Positions 1-44,279 of a stretch of 64,000 bases of DNA are shown here, piece by piece. Location of the stretch: assembly GCA_949825025.1 (NCBI GenBank), contig OX463785.1:18477971-18541970 (forward strand), read 5' to 3'. Each line of letters starts with the position of its first letter. Within the stretch, counting starts at the first letter, position 1. The notes under the pieces are model-generated. The model saw only the letters and a list, made by a program, of their open reading frames with translations, was not told where the DNA came from and did not search any database. Position numbers and translations under genes: made by a program. Source of the stretch: Siphlonurus alternatus. Lineage: Eukaryota; Arthropoda; Insecta; Ephemeroptera; Siphlonuridae.

Positions 1-23
1 CTTCCGCCTGGCCACCTCCTTAC

Positions 24-32369
<32,346 letters not shown>

Positions 32370-32441
32370 CTAAAACAACAAAACACAAAATTTAGTTAGA
32401 GATGAATTAGTGAACATAGAAAACATAAATAAGTAAATTCT

Positions 32442-32783
32442 AAATGGACAACCTACATGATTTTTTTTTTTTTTTATTGCAGAAATGAAAAGAGGGTAAC
32501 AAATTGTTACTCTGCATGATTTTTTTCAGATTTATTTTGAGTCCATGCAGGAACAATTTAAAAATGTAATAGTGAAATGCGGCCACGTCCTCTGGAGGCG
32601 TTAATAGGCTCTATCTTTTTTTTTTATGGGTCCAGAGGGGTGGACAGCAGAGCTCACAGAATTGTTGAAATTAATTAAGGGACTCAAAAAAATATTTAAA
32701 AATTCATATTTAGCTTAATTTGGTACCTTCTGTTCATTTTTGCCACAAAAAATTCATGCAAGTTGAACAGTTTGTACCTTTTC
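32442..32783. mobile_element. Long-arm MITE, TTATTGCAGAAATG family, copy 4 (decayed)
   Basis: Starts AATGGACAACCTACATGATT, then TTTTATTGCAGAAATGAAAA, and ends in the diverged inverse near CATGCAAGTTGAACAG. The centre keeps GCGGCCACGTCCTCTGGAGG. It lies about 70 nt upstream of the acceptor of the first recovered receptor exon. Confidence 0.8.
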
Positions 32784-35700
32784 TGAACTTCATTTCCTTA
32801 TGCATCTAAGGTGCAGGAAGTGTACACACTATCAAAGGGTATAGGGTTTACTAACAGACCTTTTTTATTGTATTGGGATTAGGAAGGAATTGGTAATATA
32901 ATAACAAATTTGCTTGGTACTACTCAAGGAACATTGAAAAGAATTTTATTTATTTAACAATCAAAGATAAAAGATTACTCTGACTTTCACTCATTTTGAC
33001 CCAAATATACAAGAGTTCTCGGGGGAATGAGGGCCAAATTCGGAAGGGGTAGGACGGTGGGTGGGGGTGGAAACTACTCTCATTAGTGGAGCAATCACCC
33101 TATCCTCCCCCTTAAGATTCGCCTTTGCCCAAACAAAAGCAAAAGAAAATATTTCTTAGCTCGTTTCTTAATTATTAAATAATACGGCTAAATAATAATT
33201 AATCATAACATACAACAATAAAGCTAAATAAAATAGTTCAGAACATAAATAGTGAGGCATTTAACATGATAATTATATATGTGCTTTCAAATTACATAAC
33301 ATACAATTTTCATTTTTTGTATAAAAAAATGTAGAGCATTTTATAGACTATATCGAATATTTTTAACGATCAACCTGTTATTTTTTTTGGTCAAATGAAA
33401 TTTTTGTCAAACGAAATCGAATAAAATAAATTTAAAAATTTCGAGAATTTACTAAAACTTAATCTCGTAAGCAAATTCAAGGGAGTGGTTTTCTCACAAC
33501 AGCTCCATTTTTGGTTTCCATCCATAAGGTTCAATATATGTTAAACTTCTACCTCAATTTTCACAAAACTGATCAAGCACCATTTCAAAATTTTTATTGG
33601 CGAGTTTAAAGTCCCCTGCAAGTCTTGTTGAATTCAAAGAGGCTGATTCCGAGATCTCAATTAACTTATGTTCATCCTTAATTCTTTAAGTTTGCATTTG
33701 GACATGTAAATTAATAATAAAAATAATTCGAATGTATAAATATATAGAAACTTTTTTTCGAAAAAAACTGTTACTTTTTCTAAATACATCATACTTTTTG
33801 TTACTATATATGAAAGACTTTTTTTTTACTCTTTTAGTGTATGAAAGAACGTCTCTATGATAGAAACGTTTAAAGTCACGTAAAATTTTATGACCAACGC
33901 GGGGTTACAGAGGCCGTCTCTTTTCTCTCTCTCTCTATGATACCATGCTGGTTAAAAAAGGTATTGAAAATCGCTACTCAAAACACTTATACATATTTAA
34001 AGTCATAACTTTTTTATTATTATAGCTTTTAAATTAACTTCAATAATGCACTTAAAAATATTACAAATATTTCTTTTAAAAAACACTAAATAATACAATA
34101 TAATAATATGTAATTTTTATGTATATTATTAAGTTATTATTAAATTAAGAGAAAAAAAGTAATAAGTCACGTGTGATTAAATTAAATCGAAATGTAATTG
34201 ATGTACCCTATATAAGCATGCCACAATTTAATTTTTCTGCAAAAGTACTAAAATTAGGCTTTATTTACATGTAACATTAAGGCATATTTTTGCAATAAAA
34301 TCTTTTAAGTGCTTGTAGGACACTTGCATTCTGAGATGATCAAATTATAATAAATAATCTTTGTAAAGAGAGAAACAGTGATGCTAAAATCTGGATGCAT
34401 ATTAGTCGTAATGGAACACTGAGGTTTAAACACTTTTGTAGTATTTTTTTTAGCAAAAATATGCACTATTATATATAAACATGGACTAGCATATTCATAA
34501 TGTTTTTAGCACATACCAGTGCATGGTAAACAAATAAATAATTAATTGTGATCAAAATAAAAACTCTGAAAACTGGTACTCCAGCCTTAACCGCCCTCCC
34601 CCCCCCCCCCCCTCGCCGGCATTATAATACAAAGTATTATTTTCTATAATTATGCATGGTTTTCATTTTAAAGTTGAATTTCTACTAAAAAGCTCAATGA
34701 TGTTGTGTTTTGTTTTAAAAATAAATTGATTTTTAATTATATTGTTTTACTTGACAATCAAAAATCCAATTAAAGTAAAATTGATTACAGTATTGGATTA
34801 ATATTATACTTTTTGATGAAATGCAAACAATACACATCAGTTATTATTATCTGGTATATTACCTTTTTTCCCCATAAGCCTACGGTTATAGTAAAGTAAA
34901 AAAAAATTAATATTGCTTCGTAGCATGTAATATTGAATGTTTTTTTAAAAATAACATATTTTTTAAAAGTAAATTTTCATTATAAAAAAAAATAATAAGT
35001 TCAAATTTGACAAAAACAATTATGATTTTGACACTTTCATAATGGTTTTATGATTTTTACTATATAAAAATAATAAATTGTATCATAAAAATATTGTATA
35101 CAATATTATGATGTCAAAACACGACGAAAAGGGGTAGAGACAAATTAAATAAGTGAACGACGAAAAATAGAGAGATAAAAATATATTTTTAACAGAAAGG
35201 GGGGGAATAAAAGGTCCAAGCGAAGGAGGGATTTTGGTAAACTGCTCTTCCATCGTTTTCCTGACTATTTGGTCCCTGAATAATTCTTGCTGCGCCAGCA
35301 CAACTGCTCGTTGGGACGGATGGACGCATGTGTCCTTTTTTCCCCCTACCCCTTCACCCATACACACACATATACCACGTTTGACGCATTGGGGATGAAG
35401 AAACCGAGACAAAATAAATAAAAAATACAAACCCAAGAAGAAACACACACATTCCGAATAAAAAAAAGTTCTTCTATCTTACTGTCAAAACGTGATACAT
35501 AAAATATATAAATAAAAAAAAAATCTCAAACTCCCTGTTTTAAAATATGTAACAAAAATTGCTGAATTATATAAAAAATATTATTTATTATACAAAAATA
35601 TTATAAAATAATAAAAATATTATTATCATCATTTTATTATAAATAATAGGTTATTCTATTTATAATATTTTTTCATATCTAATAAACAATAATAAAACAT

Positions 35701-35843
35701 TAAATAATGAAAGTGAGTTTTAGATTATAATGATACATTTGCGTCTTATAACACAGCAGCTAAAACATGATATTATTATATATTATATACTTTGTATAAA
35801 CAATATACAAAATTTAAGATTTTTTAACTTCTTGATTTCGATA

Positions 35844-35882
<39 letters not shown>

Positions 35883-36820
35883 CATTGTTATCGATGGATT
35901 CATAACTAATTTTAATGAGTTTAACTCCCAAGAATATAGCATCATCGCGCGGAAACCATTGTGACTATGGGAAAAACTACATAATAATATACGTCTCCGT
36001 AATTTTCCATTGATACTTGAATTTATATACAAACTTTTAAAATATTGAAGAATTATAGCATCTTAGGAAGTGTAATTTTTTAAAAAAAGAAATTATTATC
36101 ATTTTTTTTAATTTATGTATTAAATTATTACAGAGAAATATTATTTTCTAACATTTCCAATACAAGTCATTAGTCATTAAATGTCATAATTAATTATTAT
36201 AACAAACATCTTGCTACTCGATTTGATTATAATTTGTAATTATTTATATAGGGCGTTAAGTGAATTATAATAATTAATAAGGTATATAAACGACGCAGTA
36301 TTCATCTAATTTATATTATTTACTCATTATTTTATATAAAATCTGATTTTTATATTTATTTATAGAATTAAAATATATTCCAACTACATTTTGAACAAAA
36401 CACATACTTTGAAATTGATGATATTCTGTTTAAAAAACAAGAAAGAAAATAATTACAAATTAAAACTCCCTGTTACTATATTTTAAATATGGTCATTCGT
36501 AGTACTATGTACCTTTTTTTTTTATATTTGAACTTTTTTCTCATATCATGCTTTACGTATTTCATTCTCAACATGAGACGTAGTAGATACAGTCTCTTTA
36601 AAATAAAAATCCTACCGGAAATAAATTTAAAATATCAATCATCAAAATAATAAACAATATAAATATCATAAAATTATTTTTACAGCATTTAAAAACAAGT
36701 CAAATATCAATGATAATTATACTGTATTTCATTTTTTTTTAAAGGGGGTTGCAGCAATATTACAAAAAATATGATGGTAGTAGTATATAGTATAGTTTTT
36801 TTGAAGAGGGCCACATCATA
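32784..36820. other. AT-rich region upstream of the first recovered exon
   Basis: Either the 5'-most intron of the receptor or intergenic DNA. It holds one dispersed element (33363-33682), a C14 run near 34597, a poly(T) of about 38 at 35845-35882 and an open stretch at 35083-35448 (minus) that I reject as a gene. A start-codon exon must lie somewhere upstream of 32369 but none here is convincing. Confidence 0.6.
33363..33682 (+). mobile_element. Non-autonomous element, TTAAGGATTAATCTCAGT family, copy 3
   Basis: Same order of blocks as copy 2: ACTAAAACTTAATCTCGTA, TTAAACTTCTACCTCAATTT, TCACAAAACTGATCAAGC and GTCCCCTGCAAGTCTTGTTG; ends near TTCATCCTTAA. Confidence 0.82.
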
Positions 36821-37090
36821 TAGTGAAAAGGGAACAAGCAAAAGCTACTAGCAAGAGTATAGAACAGCTAGCAGAGCAGCAACGACGGAGTAGCGCGAGA
36901 GCTAGCGCACAACATACATACACTAATCGATGCTACTCCAATCAATATCCGAGCGCACAACCAGCGAGAGAGAGAGAGAGAAAGAGAGAAACAACCCCCC
37001 GTTTTGCCGTTACTGCTAGTGGCGCCTTGCTTCTTTTGCACAGGCGCCGTACAACCAGGGTGTGGCATCAGCCTTCAAAAATATATTTAA
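36800..37090 (-). promoter_or_regulatory. GC-richer island with GAGA tract, candidate promoter or 5' exon
   Basis: About 290 bp of balanced composition in an AT desert, with (GA)n at about 36966-36990 (CT repeats on the minus strand, GAGA-factor type), GCGCGAGAGCTAGCGC and GGCGCC. On the minus strand GATTAGT is followed by GTATGT, a good splice donor. Given the receptor lies downstream on that strand, this could be its promoter and untranslated first exon. There is no direct proof; the open frames across it do not have the phase needed to join exon a. Confidence 0.35.
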
Positions 37091-40000
37091 ATTCACAATA
37101 AACTATTATTACGTCATTACTTTTGTTATATAATTTTATAAATAAATATAAACGTACAGATAAAAATATAAATATAAAAACCTCTATAAAATTCTGTATA
37201 ATATAAATATATATTTTTAAAAATTAAATAATATTTATTTATTTTTAAGTTTAGTTAAAAAAAAGTTTTACAACTATGACGTCATAGGAAATGCAGTTGA
37301 ACTGCAGTGTAGGTCGATGCTGCATCAACGCTGCTTGAATTGTGTGGGTGACGCTCGATTTTCTACTGCTGCCTCTCTGTCACTGCTGTTTGCATGCAAC
37401 TACTACTTCCCTATATCATATACTCACTAATATAACACTTTTTTAATGACGTCACTTTATTTATAAAAAATCACGAGCTATTTTTATTATCATGTCTTTT
37501 TTTTTTTTCTTCTTTCAATTCCATGGGGGTGAGAAATCCATTTTTTTTTCTTCATAAAAAAGTGTTTTTTAACAAGATTTTTCACCTGGGGATATGCCAA
37601 TAATAATGTAAACAAAGCACAAACCTTTTTTTTTTTTTTTTTTTTTTGTCAAGGCTTCACCATATTGTGTAGATTTGTTTGTTTCTAATATAAAGAGAAA
37701 AATAACCAAAATATTAAATAATTGTCACGCAAAATAAATAATCAACTTTACTGTAAATAGGAAATATATATATATAATAAGTTGCATGCATGATATAATA
37801 AAATAATATTTTTAAATTATGTTATTTCTTTTTTCTTTTACAAAAAATTACAATCTCTTATATCATAACAAAGCAAAATTATCCACAATTTTTATTATTT
37901 ATATAATAATATTTATTTATATATTTATATGTCATTTACAGGACTTAAAAATTTAAAAAATAGATCACACGTTATGTTGTTTTTTCTTACATTTTTTTGT
38001 ATATAAATTGTATGTTATAAAATTTAAGAGTTCTAAATTTTAATTGCTATGATATCTTTAATTATCCGTTTATTTGCGTGCAATTTTCAGTATATTTTAA
38101 CACGCAAAAATTGCAAACCAAGGTTGACAAAAAATATTCATATTTGACATTGAAGTGCCATTAGCTAATTGATAACGTCTTATCTATCTCAATTATTTTT
38201 TTTTAAACAATTTTACCCCCAATTGAAGCAGCCTACCCCAGCGTAGTATAAATGTACTGCCATTTTAATTAAAAAGAATAACATCTCGAATTATTAACCA
38301 TTCTACGATATATCATTCAATAACAATCTAAAACATTGTTGCTAAATTGTCAACTATTTTTGTTTATTTATTTATTTTATAGGCTTTTTGGAGAGTTCTT
38401 AACACAATCGTATCGTATGAACAAGCATGCTATGCATGCAAGATTGTAAATCATATATAGGAACTTAATGTAACAAAAATCAAAGAAAAGTGCATGTTAT
38501 ATGAATTTATTATTCATATTTGCCATTTTCTTTATATATTACAATAGTATATTATGTAATACAATATTGAAATCATATAATACTCCTATAAAAATAAAAG
38601 ATATGAATAAACATTGAAGAGTATGATATTTTTATTAGTTTTTTTTTTATAGCCCTTCCATGTGAATAATTGTTTATAAGAACATAAAATAATATCTAAT
38701 CTGAAATTTTTAGTACCTCTATATTATACCTGCATGCATACACGATCTTTAAAACTAATCTAAAAATATAATATTCAAAAATATATAACCAATTATTGAT
38801 CCAATTTATATTATATAATAGTATATTAATGCATGTTATATATATAATAAATTTGAAATCATTCAAATATTCATATATAACATTATTATTACAGTAATAA
38901 AATAACAATGAATATTATTTATTTTTTATTAAAAAAAATGTAATTTATTATTCATTGTTGTATAAAAAAGGGTTATGTTTTATATTATATAATATTAAAA
39001 CATGTTCAGGATCAGTTCATAAAATATAAAAAAAAAATTACTATAAAGGTGAAAAGAAAATAATAATAACTTTTTAAGTAATTGCTGTCTTCTCTTGTTA
39101 TAAAATTTTAAATTTATTTCTGAGAGCTTTTTTAAAAAAACAAAATATAGAGATGTTGATAACAAATCATCAAAATGCCACAAAGAAAATACAAGAAAAA
39201 AATTTACAAGTATTCCCCCAAATGATGACATTACATAATAGGGGACATTACATAATAGGGTAAACCCTGTGTTACGTTTTATGCACCACTTGGATTTCCC
39301 TATGAACTTGTATGTAAGGGTGATCAAGTGCAGAAAGTGCAGTACACTTCATGGGTTTACGAACAGACCTTATAGAATTAAAATAGAATCAGCTGATTTT
39401 GTAGTGTTCCCACCGTCCTATGTAAAAAAAACGCGATTTTTTTTTAGCATTTAAGATTTTTTTTAGAAAAATGAAGTACTTGATAAATTATCAGAAGACC
39501 CCTAAATAAGGGGGGGGGTAGATAATGGTTTCAAATTAATAGCATTAATATTTACCATAAAAAAAAAATCTATAACATGGTGGCTTATGGAGAAATTTTT
39601 CCCGTAGAGGAACACTTGGAGCCTCTATTAATTTTGGATTATGTCATGCACCATTAAGTTTTTAAAAGTAATTAATGTAAATATAATAATACATCATTTT
39701 TTCTTTCGATATTTTGGGGGGGGGGGCATTAAAAAAAATCACCTTTTACATTTAGTATACTATATATTATAAAATATTTTGCTAAATGCTAATATATTAT
39801 AGGTCAAATCTGTGACAAGTTTAAGTTTTGTTTCTCTTTAAATACGGTACTGGTATATAATTTTAAATAAATTATCATATTTTTTTTTTTTTTTTTTAGC
39901 TGTACAAAAAGTAACATACCCACACGATTCCTACTCTCACAATATAGTATATGTAACACGGTAATAATAGCTTATAGTTTCTCATCATGTTTTTTTTTTT

Positions 40001-40588
40001 TTTTAAGACTTCGAGTTTGAATGTTTGTTACCTACCTACCCCACACTGTAACGCAATGTGCAGTAACTTATAATGGTATGTCAACACGTACATGTCATAC
40101 ATACTAAAAACTTTACATACTGCATGTATGTATTTTTTTTTTAAATATGGTATGCATATTTAAACACATATATAACAATAAGACCTTGTGAACATATTTT
40201 AACTGTAAATTTTTTATGTTGCATTTTTGCAAGGTAAAAAAAAAAAAAAAAAAAAATACACTAAAAAAAAAAGTTTCAATGAATATTTTCTGAAGGTGAT
40301 TATACCGCAAAAATGTAAACTCGTGAAAGTATAATTTTGTTTAAATTTTTAATATTTGATTACGTGTTCAAGCATGTTTAATTGTTTAATATATAGGCGT
40401 GAATTTTGGGGGGATGGAGGAAGGGAGTTTCCTTTCCCTCTCGAAAAATTTAATATCATTTAGGGTCTTAATTTTCCAATTTAATTTTTTTTATAAATGT
40501 AACGATTATCTTATAAGCCAAGCCTTTCTCGATTTTTTGAACAAATAAGACAAACAAAACATTGAAATTTATACATATATTAATTAAA
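37091..40588. other. AT-rich region without recognised genes
   Basis: Mostly A/T. A GC-richer patch at 37270-37400 contains two TGACGTCA sites nearby (37277, 37447) and TGCAGTTGAACTGCAGTG, a small palindrome. A 17-bp direct duplication (GACATTACATAATAGGG) is at 39225-39260, and 39721-39727 is a G run. Confidence 0.7.
39225..39260. repeat. 17-bp tandem duplication
   Basis: ACATTACATAATAGGGG followed directly by ACATTACATAATAGGGT. Confidence 0.9.
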
Positions 40589-40670
40589 GGGGCATTCACA
40601 AAGGTTTCAGGCTCTATTTATATAGGGCTAAATTCTGACATGAAAAATTGGGTTTTTATGAATGCCACTT
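40589..40670. mobile_element. Foldback element, CATTCACAAAG family (short copy)
   Basis: GGGGCATTCACAAAGG at the left and TTATGAATGCCACTT at the right, only 82 bp apart, with TTAGCC-type blocks missing inside. Confidence 0.65.
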
Positions 40671-41269
40671 ATAATGACACCAAAACGAGGATAAACTAAA
40701 AAATCATCACCTCAATTGCCAGGATTGTTAATTGCATTATACAAAAATAATAATACTAATTAATAATATATGTATATAATATTTTTCTTTCAGTGTATTA
40801 TAAAGTGAATACAATAATTATTTAATTATAATAATTATATAGAGTTAAACAAATTATTGTTTAGCTGCGGTATATTTGAAGTTAATTAAACAATGCAAAC
40901 TGAGATAATATCATATATTAATAATATAATACATTGTGCAATTTACATTATATATAATATGCAAGGTAATATGATCCAATCTTCTCACTGGTAGTACTTT
41001 ATAGTATATGAAATTGCAATTCTCTGAACCGTAAATATTTTATTAATGATTCTTTCCGGTTCAAAATTCTCGATTATATAATATATTATTATGTATTCTC
41101 CATTTTCAAATGAAAATATAACTTTTTGTCATACATATTATATAAGCATATCAGAATCTGACATTTAATTTTTAAAGGAGTGTATAGTTAATAAATAATA
41201 TGCTTGTAAGGATTATTTATATTTAAAGACCCATTAAAAATATTACGTTTTATCTTGATATTTAAGACG

Positions 41270-41460
41270 ATAGGGTGCGCCGCGGTTCCTTAACAATGGG
41301 CAGTAGAGGGTGCTGGCAGTATGGTTGTATACGACAGGGAAGTGTGAGCTGTAGAACTCACCCACACTGCGGTCAATGCTAGTAGGAGTGGGGAGAGCAG
41401 CAGCAAGCAAGCAAAGAGAGTTGCATTGTCTACTCACTTCTCTTTCTCTATCCGGCTAGG
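41270..41460 (-). other. GC-richer island with a signal-peptide-like open segment
   Basis: A 190-bp island of balanced composition. On the minus strand, before a strong donor (TGTGG then GTGAGT at about 41360), one frame reads CLLLLSPLLLALTAVW, very like a signal peptide, but it has no in-frame ATG after the upstream stop and the wrong phase to join exon a. An ATG in another frame gives a stop after 15 codons. It also carries AGCAAGCAAGCAAAG, a motif seen in other islands. I do not annotate an exon. Confidence 0.2.
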
Positions 41461-41807
41461 ATAATAAAAATACAAGGATGCTCTGAAACTATAACTATGT
41501 CAGACCAAAATGTAGTGAATATTGTAAAAATTTTAGTTAGAATATTATGCATAATAATTAATAATAAACATGACCTATACTTCTTTTATTTTTTTCTGTA
41601 TGAAGCTAAAAAGTACTTATATATACATTACATTATTTAGGTTAAAAACTTTAAAAAAAAAAAAAAAAAAAAAAAACACATTTAAGAAAAAGTGGGGTAA
41701 AATTTTCTGTTTTTCTCATTTATATCCTAACATAATATTACACCACCAAATATACATGTTTAAATATACATTTTTTTTATTATTGATTAGTGAGCAATCG
41801 CATTATA

Positions 41808-42267
41808 ATGGTAAGCGGAAAAAAAACCCTCGGAAAAAAAACTCTTGTATTAAAAAACCCTAGGAAAAAAAACCCTCGGGGATAAAAACCCCACGGAAAA
41901 AAAAACCCTTCGCTGAAGGAGCAGCCCCAAGGAGAATTCGTGGCGTAGTAGCGCGGTAGCGAGATTTCACGTTTTTTTTTTTCCTATTTTGACAGATTAT
42001 CATTATAATGTTCCAATAATATATATTACATAAGATATCATATATCTGATTAGTCTCATTAGTCATGTTAATAATATTAATTATTGAATCACTTAACCTA
42101 TAAGATATTATAATTTTCAAATGTTCATTTTATATGTCTATATGTTATATAATAATAATACGAGTAGGACGACGACTTTTTTTTGTTTTATTACTTTTTT
42201 ATTTTAATTATTTTATATCCAATATATAATATTCGAAGTTAGAAAAAATATGTTTTTAAAATAATTT
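41808..42267. mobile_element. A8-CCC ladder foldback element, copy 1 (right part lost)
   Basis: Starts ATGGTAAGCGG followed by six blocks of the form GG-A8-CCCT, then GCTGAAGGAGCAGCCCCAAG and GGCGTAGTAGCGCGGTAGCG, then a spacer almost identical to that of copy 2 (43283-44004). It stops at 42267, where a TTAA-flanked foldback begins; the right arm is missing. Open frames through it code only for repeated Phe/Pro-rich peptides. Confidence 0.85.
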
Positions 42268-42531
42268 TTAAGGTAGAGATAATACGGATCAGCTGGCCCA
42301 ATGCTAAAAAAATCCCATTCATAAAAATTATGAAAAAAATTTAAAATGTACTCCTCTACATCCCCTATCAGTAGGTAAAATATCAGGTATACAAAAACGA
42401 GCTAGTTTTCGAGTTATTAATTTTTAAAGTTGACTAATTTAACATGGAGAAATGGAACTTCCATGTTAAATTGGTCAACTTTAAAAATTAATAACTCGAA
42501 AACTAGTTCGTTTTTGTATACCTGATATTTT
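42268..42531. mobile_element. TTAA-flanked foldback element, copy 2 (truncated), inside the ladder element
   Basis: Starts TTAAGGTAGAGATAATACGG exactly at a TTAA of the ladder element spacer and follows copy 1 (18017-18397) through the central hairpin to CCTGATATTTTCA, then ends, missing about 110 bp of the right arm. Confidence 0.85.
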
Positions 42532-42800
42532 CATACCTTTAGTTATAAAAAAATGATAATAATAAAAAAAATTGAAAGTGTCTCTCAGTGTGAAAAAATC
42601 GTATGTTTTCAATATGACTTGAATAATACAGAAATAAATGTTTTAATAAAAAAAAATACTATACACGCTATTAATGTTAAATTTGTATGTTTATCAATAA
42701 ATTAAAAAAGTGATATAATTAAAATATTATTAAATTTACATTATTTTATTATTTATTGCTATAATACGGCGCAATTTCCAGCTATTATTTTTCATTTGCA

Positions 42801-43030
42801 CTTCTAGAAATGATCAAAACAGTGAGCAAAGCCCGAAATAAAAATTCTCGTCGGGGTGGCTTTTTTCGAGTTGGGCATTTTTAGAATTGAGCAAATTTAA
42901 AGGAGCAAACCCCGAAATAAAACTTCTCGTCGGGGATTGCTTTTTTCGATTTGAGCACTTCTAGAAATGTTCAAATTTAAATGAGCAAAGCCCGAAATAT
43001 TTGTTAATTTCGGGCTTTGCTCAAATCGCT
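42801..43030. repeat. 80-bp tandem repeat with an inverted end
   Basis: GAGCAAAGCCCGAAATA recurs at 42823, 42903 (one change) and 42983, an 80-bp period, each unit also carrying TTCTCGTCGGGG and CTTTTTTCGA. The third unit folds back: ATTTCGGGCTTTGCTCAAAT at 43008-43027 is the inverse of its start. Confidence 0.9.
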
Positions 43031-43275
43031 AGGGGCACATACCTAGGTTTACAAACCTAAAATCGTTTAAAAACCTTCAAAATCTTGCTGCAAAACGCTG
43101 AGACAATTTATAATTGCCGCACAATCAAAGTAAGCATAGCATATATATACAAAAATCGTTTATTTGCGGCACAATTTTGAGTATGTTTTGGTATAATAAA
43201 ATTAAATACGCAATTTGAGATCTTGATACGGCATTAACTATAAATAATATGCTTTGAATATTATATATGATCTAT

Positions 43276-44004
43276 ATGGTAAGCGGAAAAAAAACCCTCG
43301 GAAAAAAAACCCTTGTATTAAAAAACCCTTGAAAAAAAAACCCTAGGAAAAAAAACCCTTGGGGATAAAAAACCCACGGAAAAAAAACCCTTCGCTGAAG
43401 GAGCAGCCCCAAGGAGCATTCGTGGCGTAGTAGCGCGGTAGCGAGGTTTCACGTTTGTATTTTTTTTCCTATTTTGACAGATTATCATTATAATGTTCCA
43501 ATAATATATATTACATAAGATATCATATATCTGATTAGTCTCATTAGTCATGTTAATAATAATTATTGAATCACTTAACCTATAAGATATTATAATTTTC
43601 AAATGTTCATTTCATGTCTATATGTTATATAATAATAATACGAGTAGGACGACGACTTTTTTTGTTTTATTACTTTTTTATTTTAATTATTTTATATCCA
43701 ATATATAATATTCGAAGTTAGAAAAAATATGTTTTTAAAATAATTTTTAACACAGTTGGAATTACTATACAGATAATAGTTAACTTCCACAACATCGCCG
43801 CGTAGACTTCTACATTTTGATGAGCTCCCCACACCGTGAAACCTCGCTACCGCGCTACTACGCCACGAATGCTCCTTGGGGCTGCTCCTTCAGCGAAGGG
43901 TTTTTTTTCCGTGGGTTTTTTATCCCCGAGGGTTTTTTTTCCTAGGGTTTTTTTTCAAGGGTTTTTTAATACAAGGGTTTTTTTTCCGAGGGTTTTTTTT
44001 CCGC
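43276..44004. mobile_element. A8-CCC ladder foldback element, copy 2 (complete)
   Basis: Two inverted arms of about 170 bp, 43283-43453 and 43835-44004, enclose a 381-bp AT-rich spacer. Each arm is six blocks of A7-9 followed by CCC (or T8 and GGG on the other side), then a conserved GC-rich segment with GGAGCAGCCCCAAGGAGCAT and TAGTAGCGCGGTAGCGAGGT. There is no transposase. The arms pair almost perfectly, so recent formation or repair is likely. I do not recognise this family. Confidence 0.88.
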
Positions 44005-44090
44005 GATTCGATATATATTTGTTGTGAAAATTTTATAAATAAAGTCAACTTCCCCTCCCGTGTTGGTCGCCCGCCCCTCTTCACTTACAA

Positions 44091-44174
44091 GGGGGTATTT
44101 CGTCCGGGGGTATTTCGTCCGGGAGTATTTCGTCCTGTCCGGGCGGGGATATTTGGTCCGGGGGTATTTGGTCC
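44091..44174. repeat. 15-bp tandem repeat GGGGGTATTTCGTCC
   Basis: Units at 44091, 44106 and 44121 are contiguous; after a 9-bp spacer two more (44145, 44160) have GGTCC in place of CGTCC. In one plus-strand frame it reads VFRPG repeats. The unit, a G run, a T-rich core and CC, echoes the block design of the neighbouring ladder element. Confidence 0.92.
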
Positions 44175-44198
44175 GTGATTCATATTATTCATTTAGAA

Positions 44199-44273
44199 AT
44201 AACTTGACGTCACGAACCATTTTCATTTTTCTACAATATAATACTAAATGAAGGGTCGCATGACGTCAAATTA
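44199..44273. mobile_element. TGACGTCA foldback, copy 3
   Basis: AACTTGACGTCACGAACC, a centre with ACAATATAATACTAAATGAA, then GGGTCGCATGACGTCAAAT. The outer GTCTCCAC arms of copies 1 and 2 are not present. Confidence 0.7.
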
Positions 44274-44279
44274 TTCCCT

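Noticed and set aside
35083..35448. 121-codon open frame on the minus strand, and an ATG frame within it with a hydrophobic start
   Set aside because: The hydrophobic start comes from T-rich DNA, there is no good donor in phase 1 to join the receptor, and no recognisable domain.
36823..37101. 92-codon open frame on the plus strand and 66-codon frame on the minus strand
   Set aside because: Both cross the (GA)n tract; neither has the phase needed for the receptor nor any family resemblance.
43318..44251. Open frames with repeated Phe/Pro peptides
   Set aside because: They follow the A8-CCC ladder arms and the 15-bp tandem repeat in several frames on both strands; repeat-driven.
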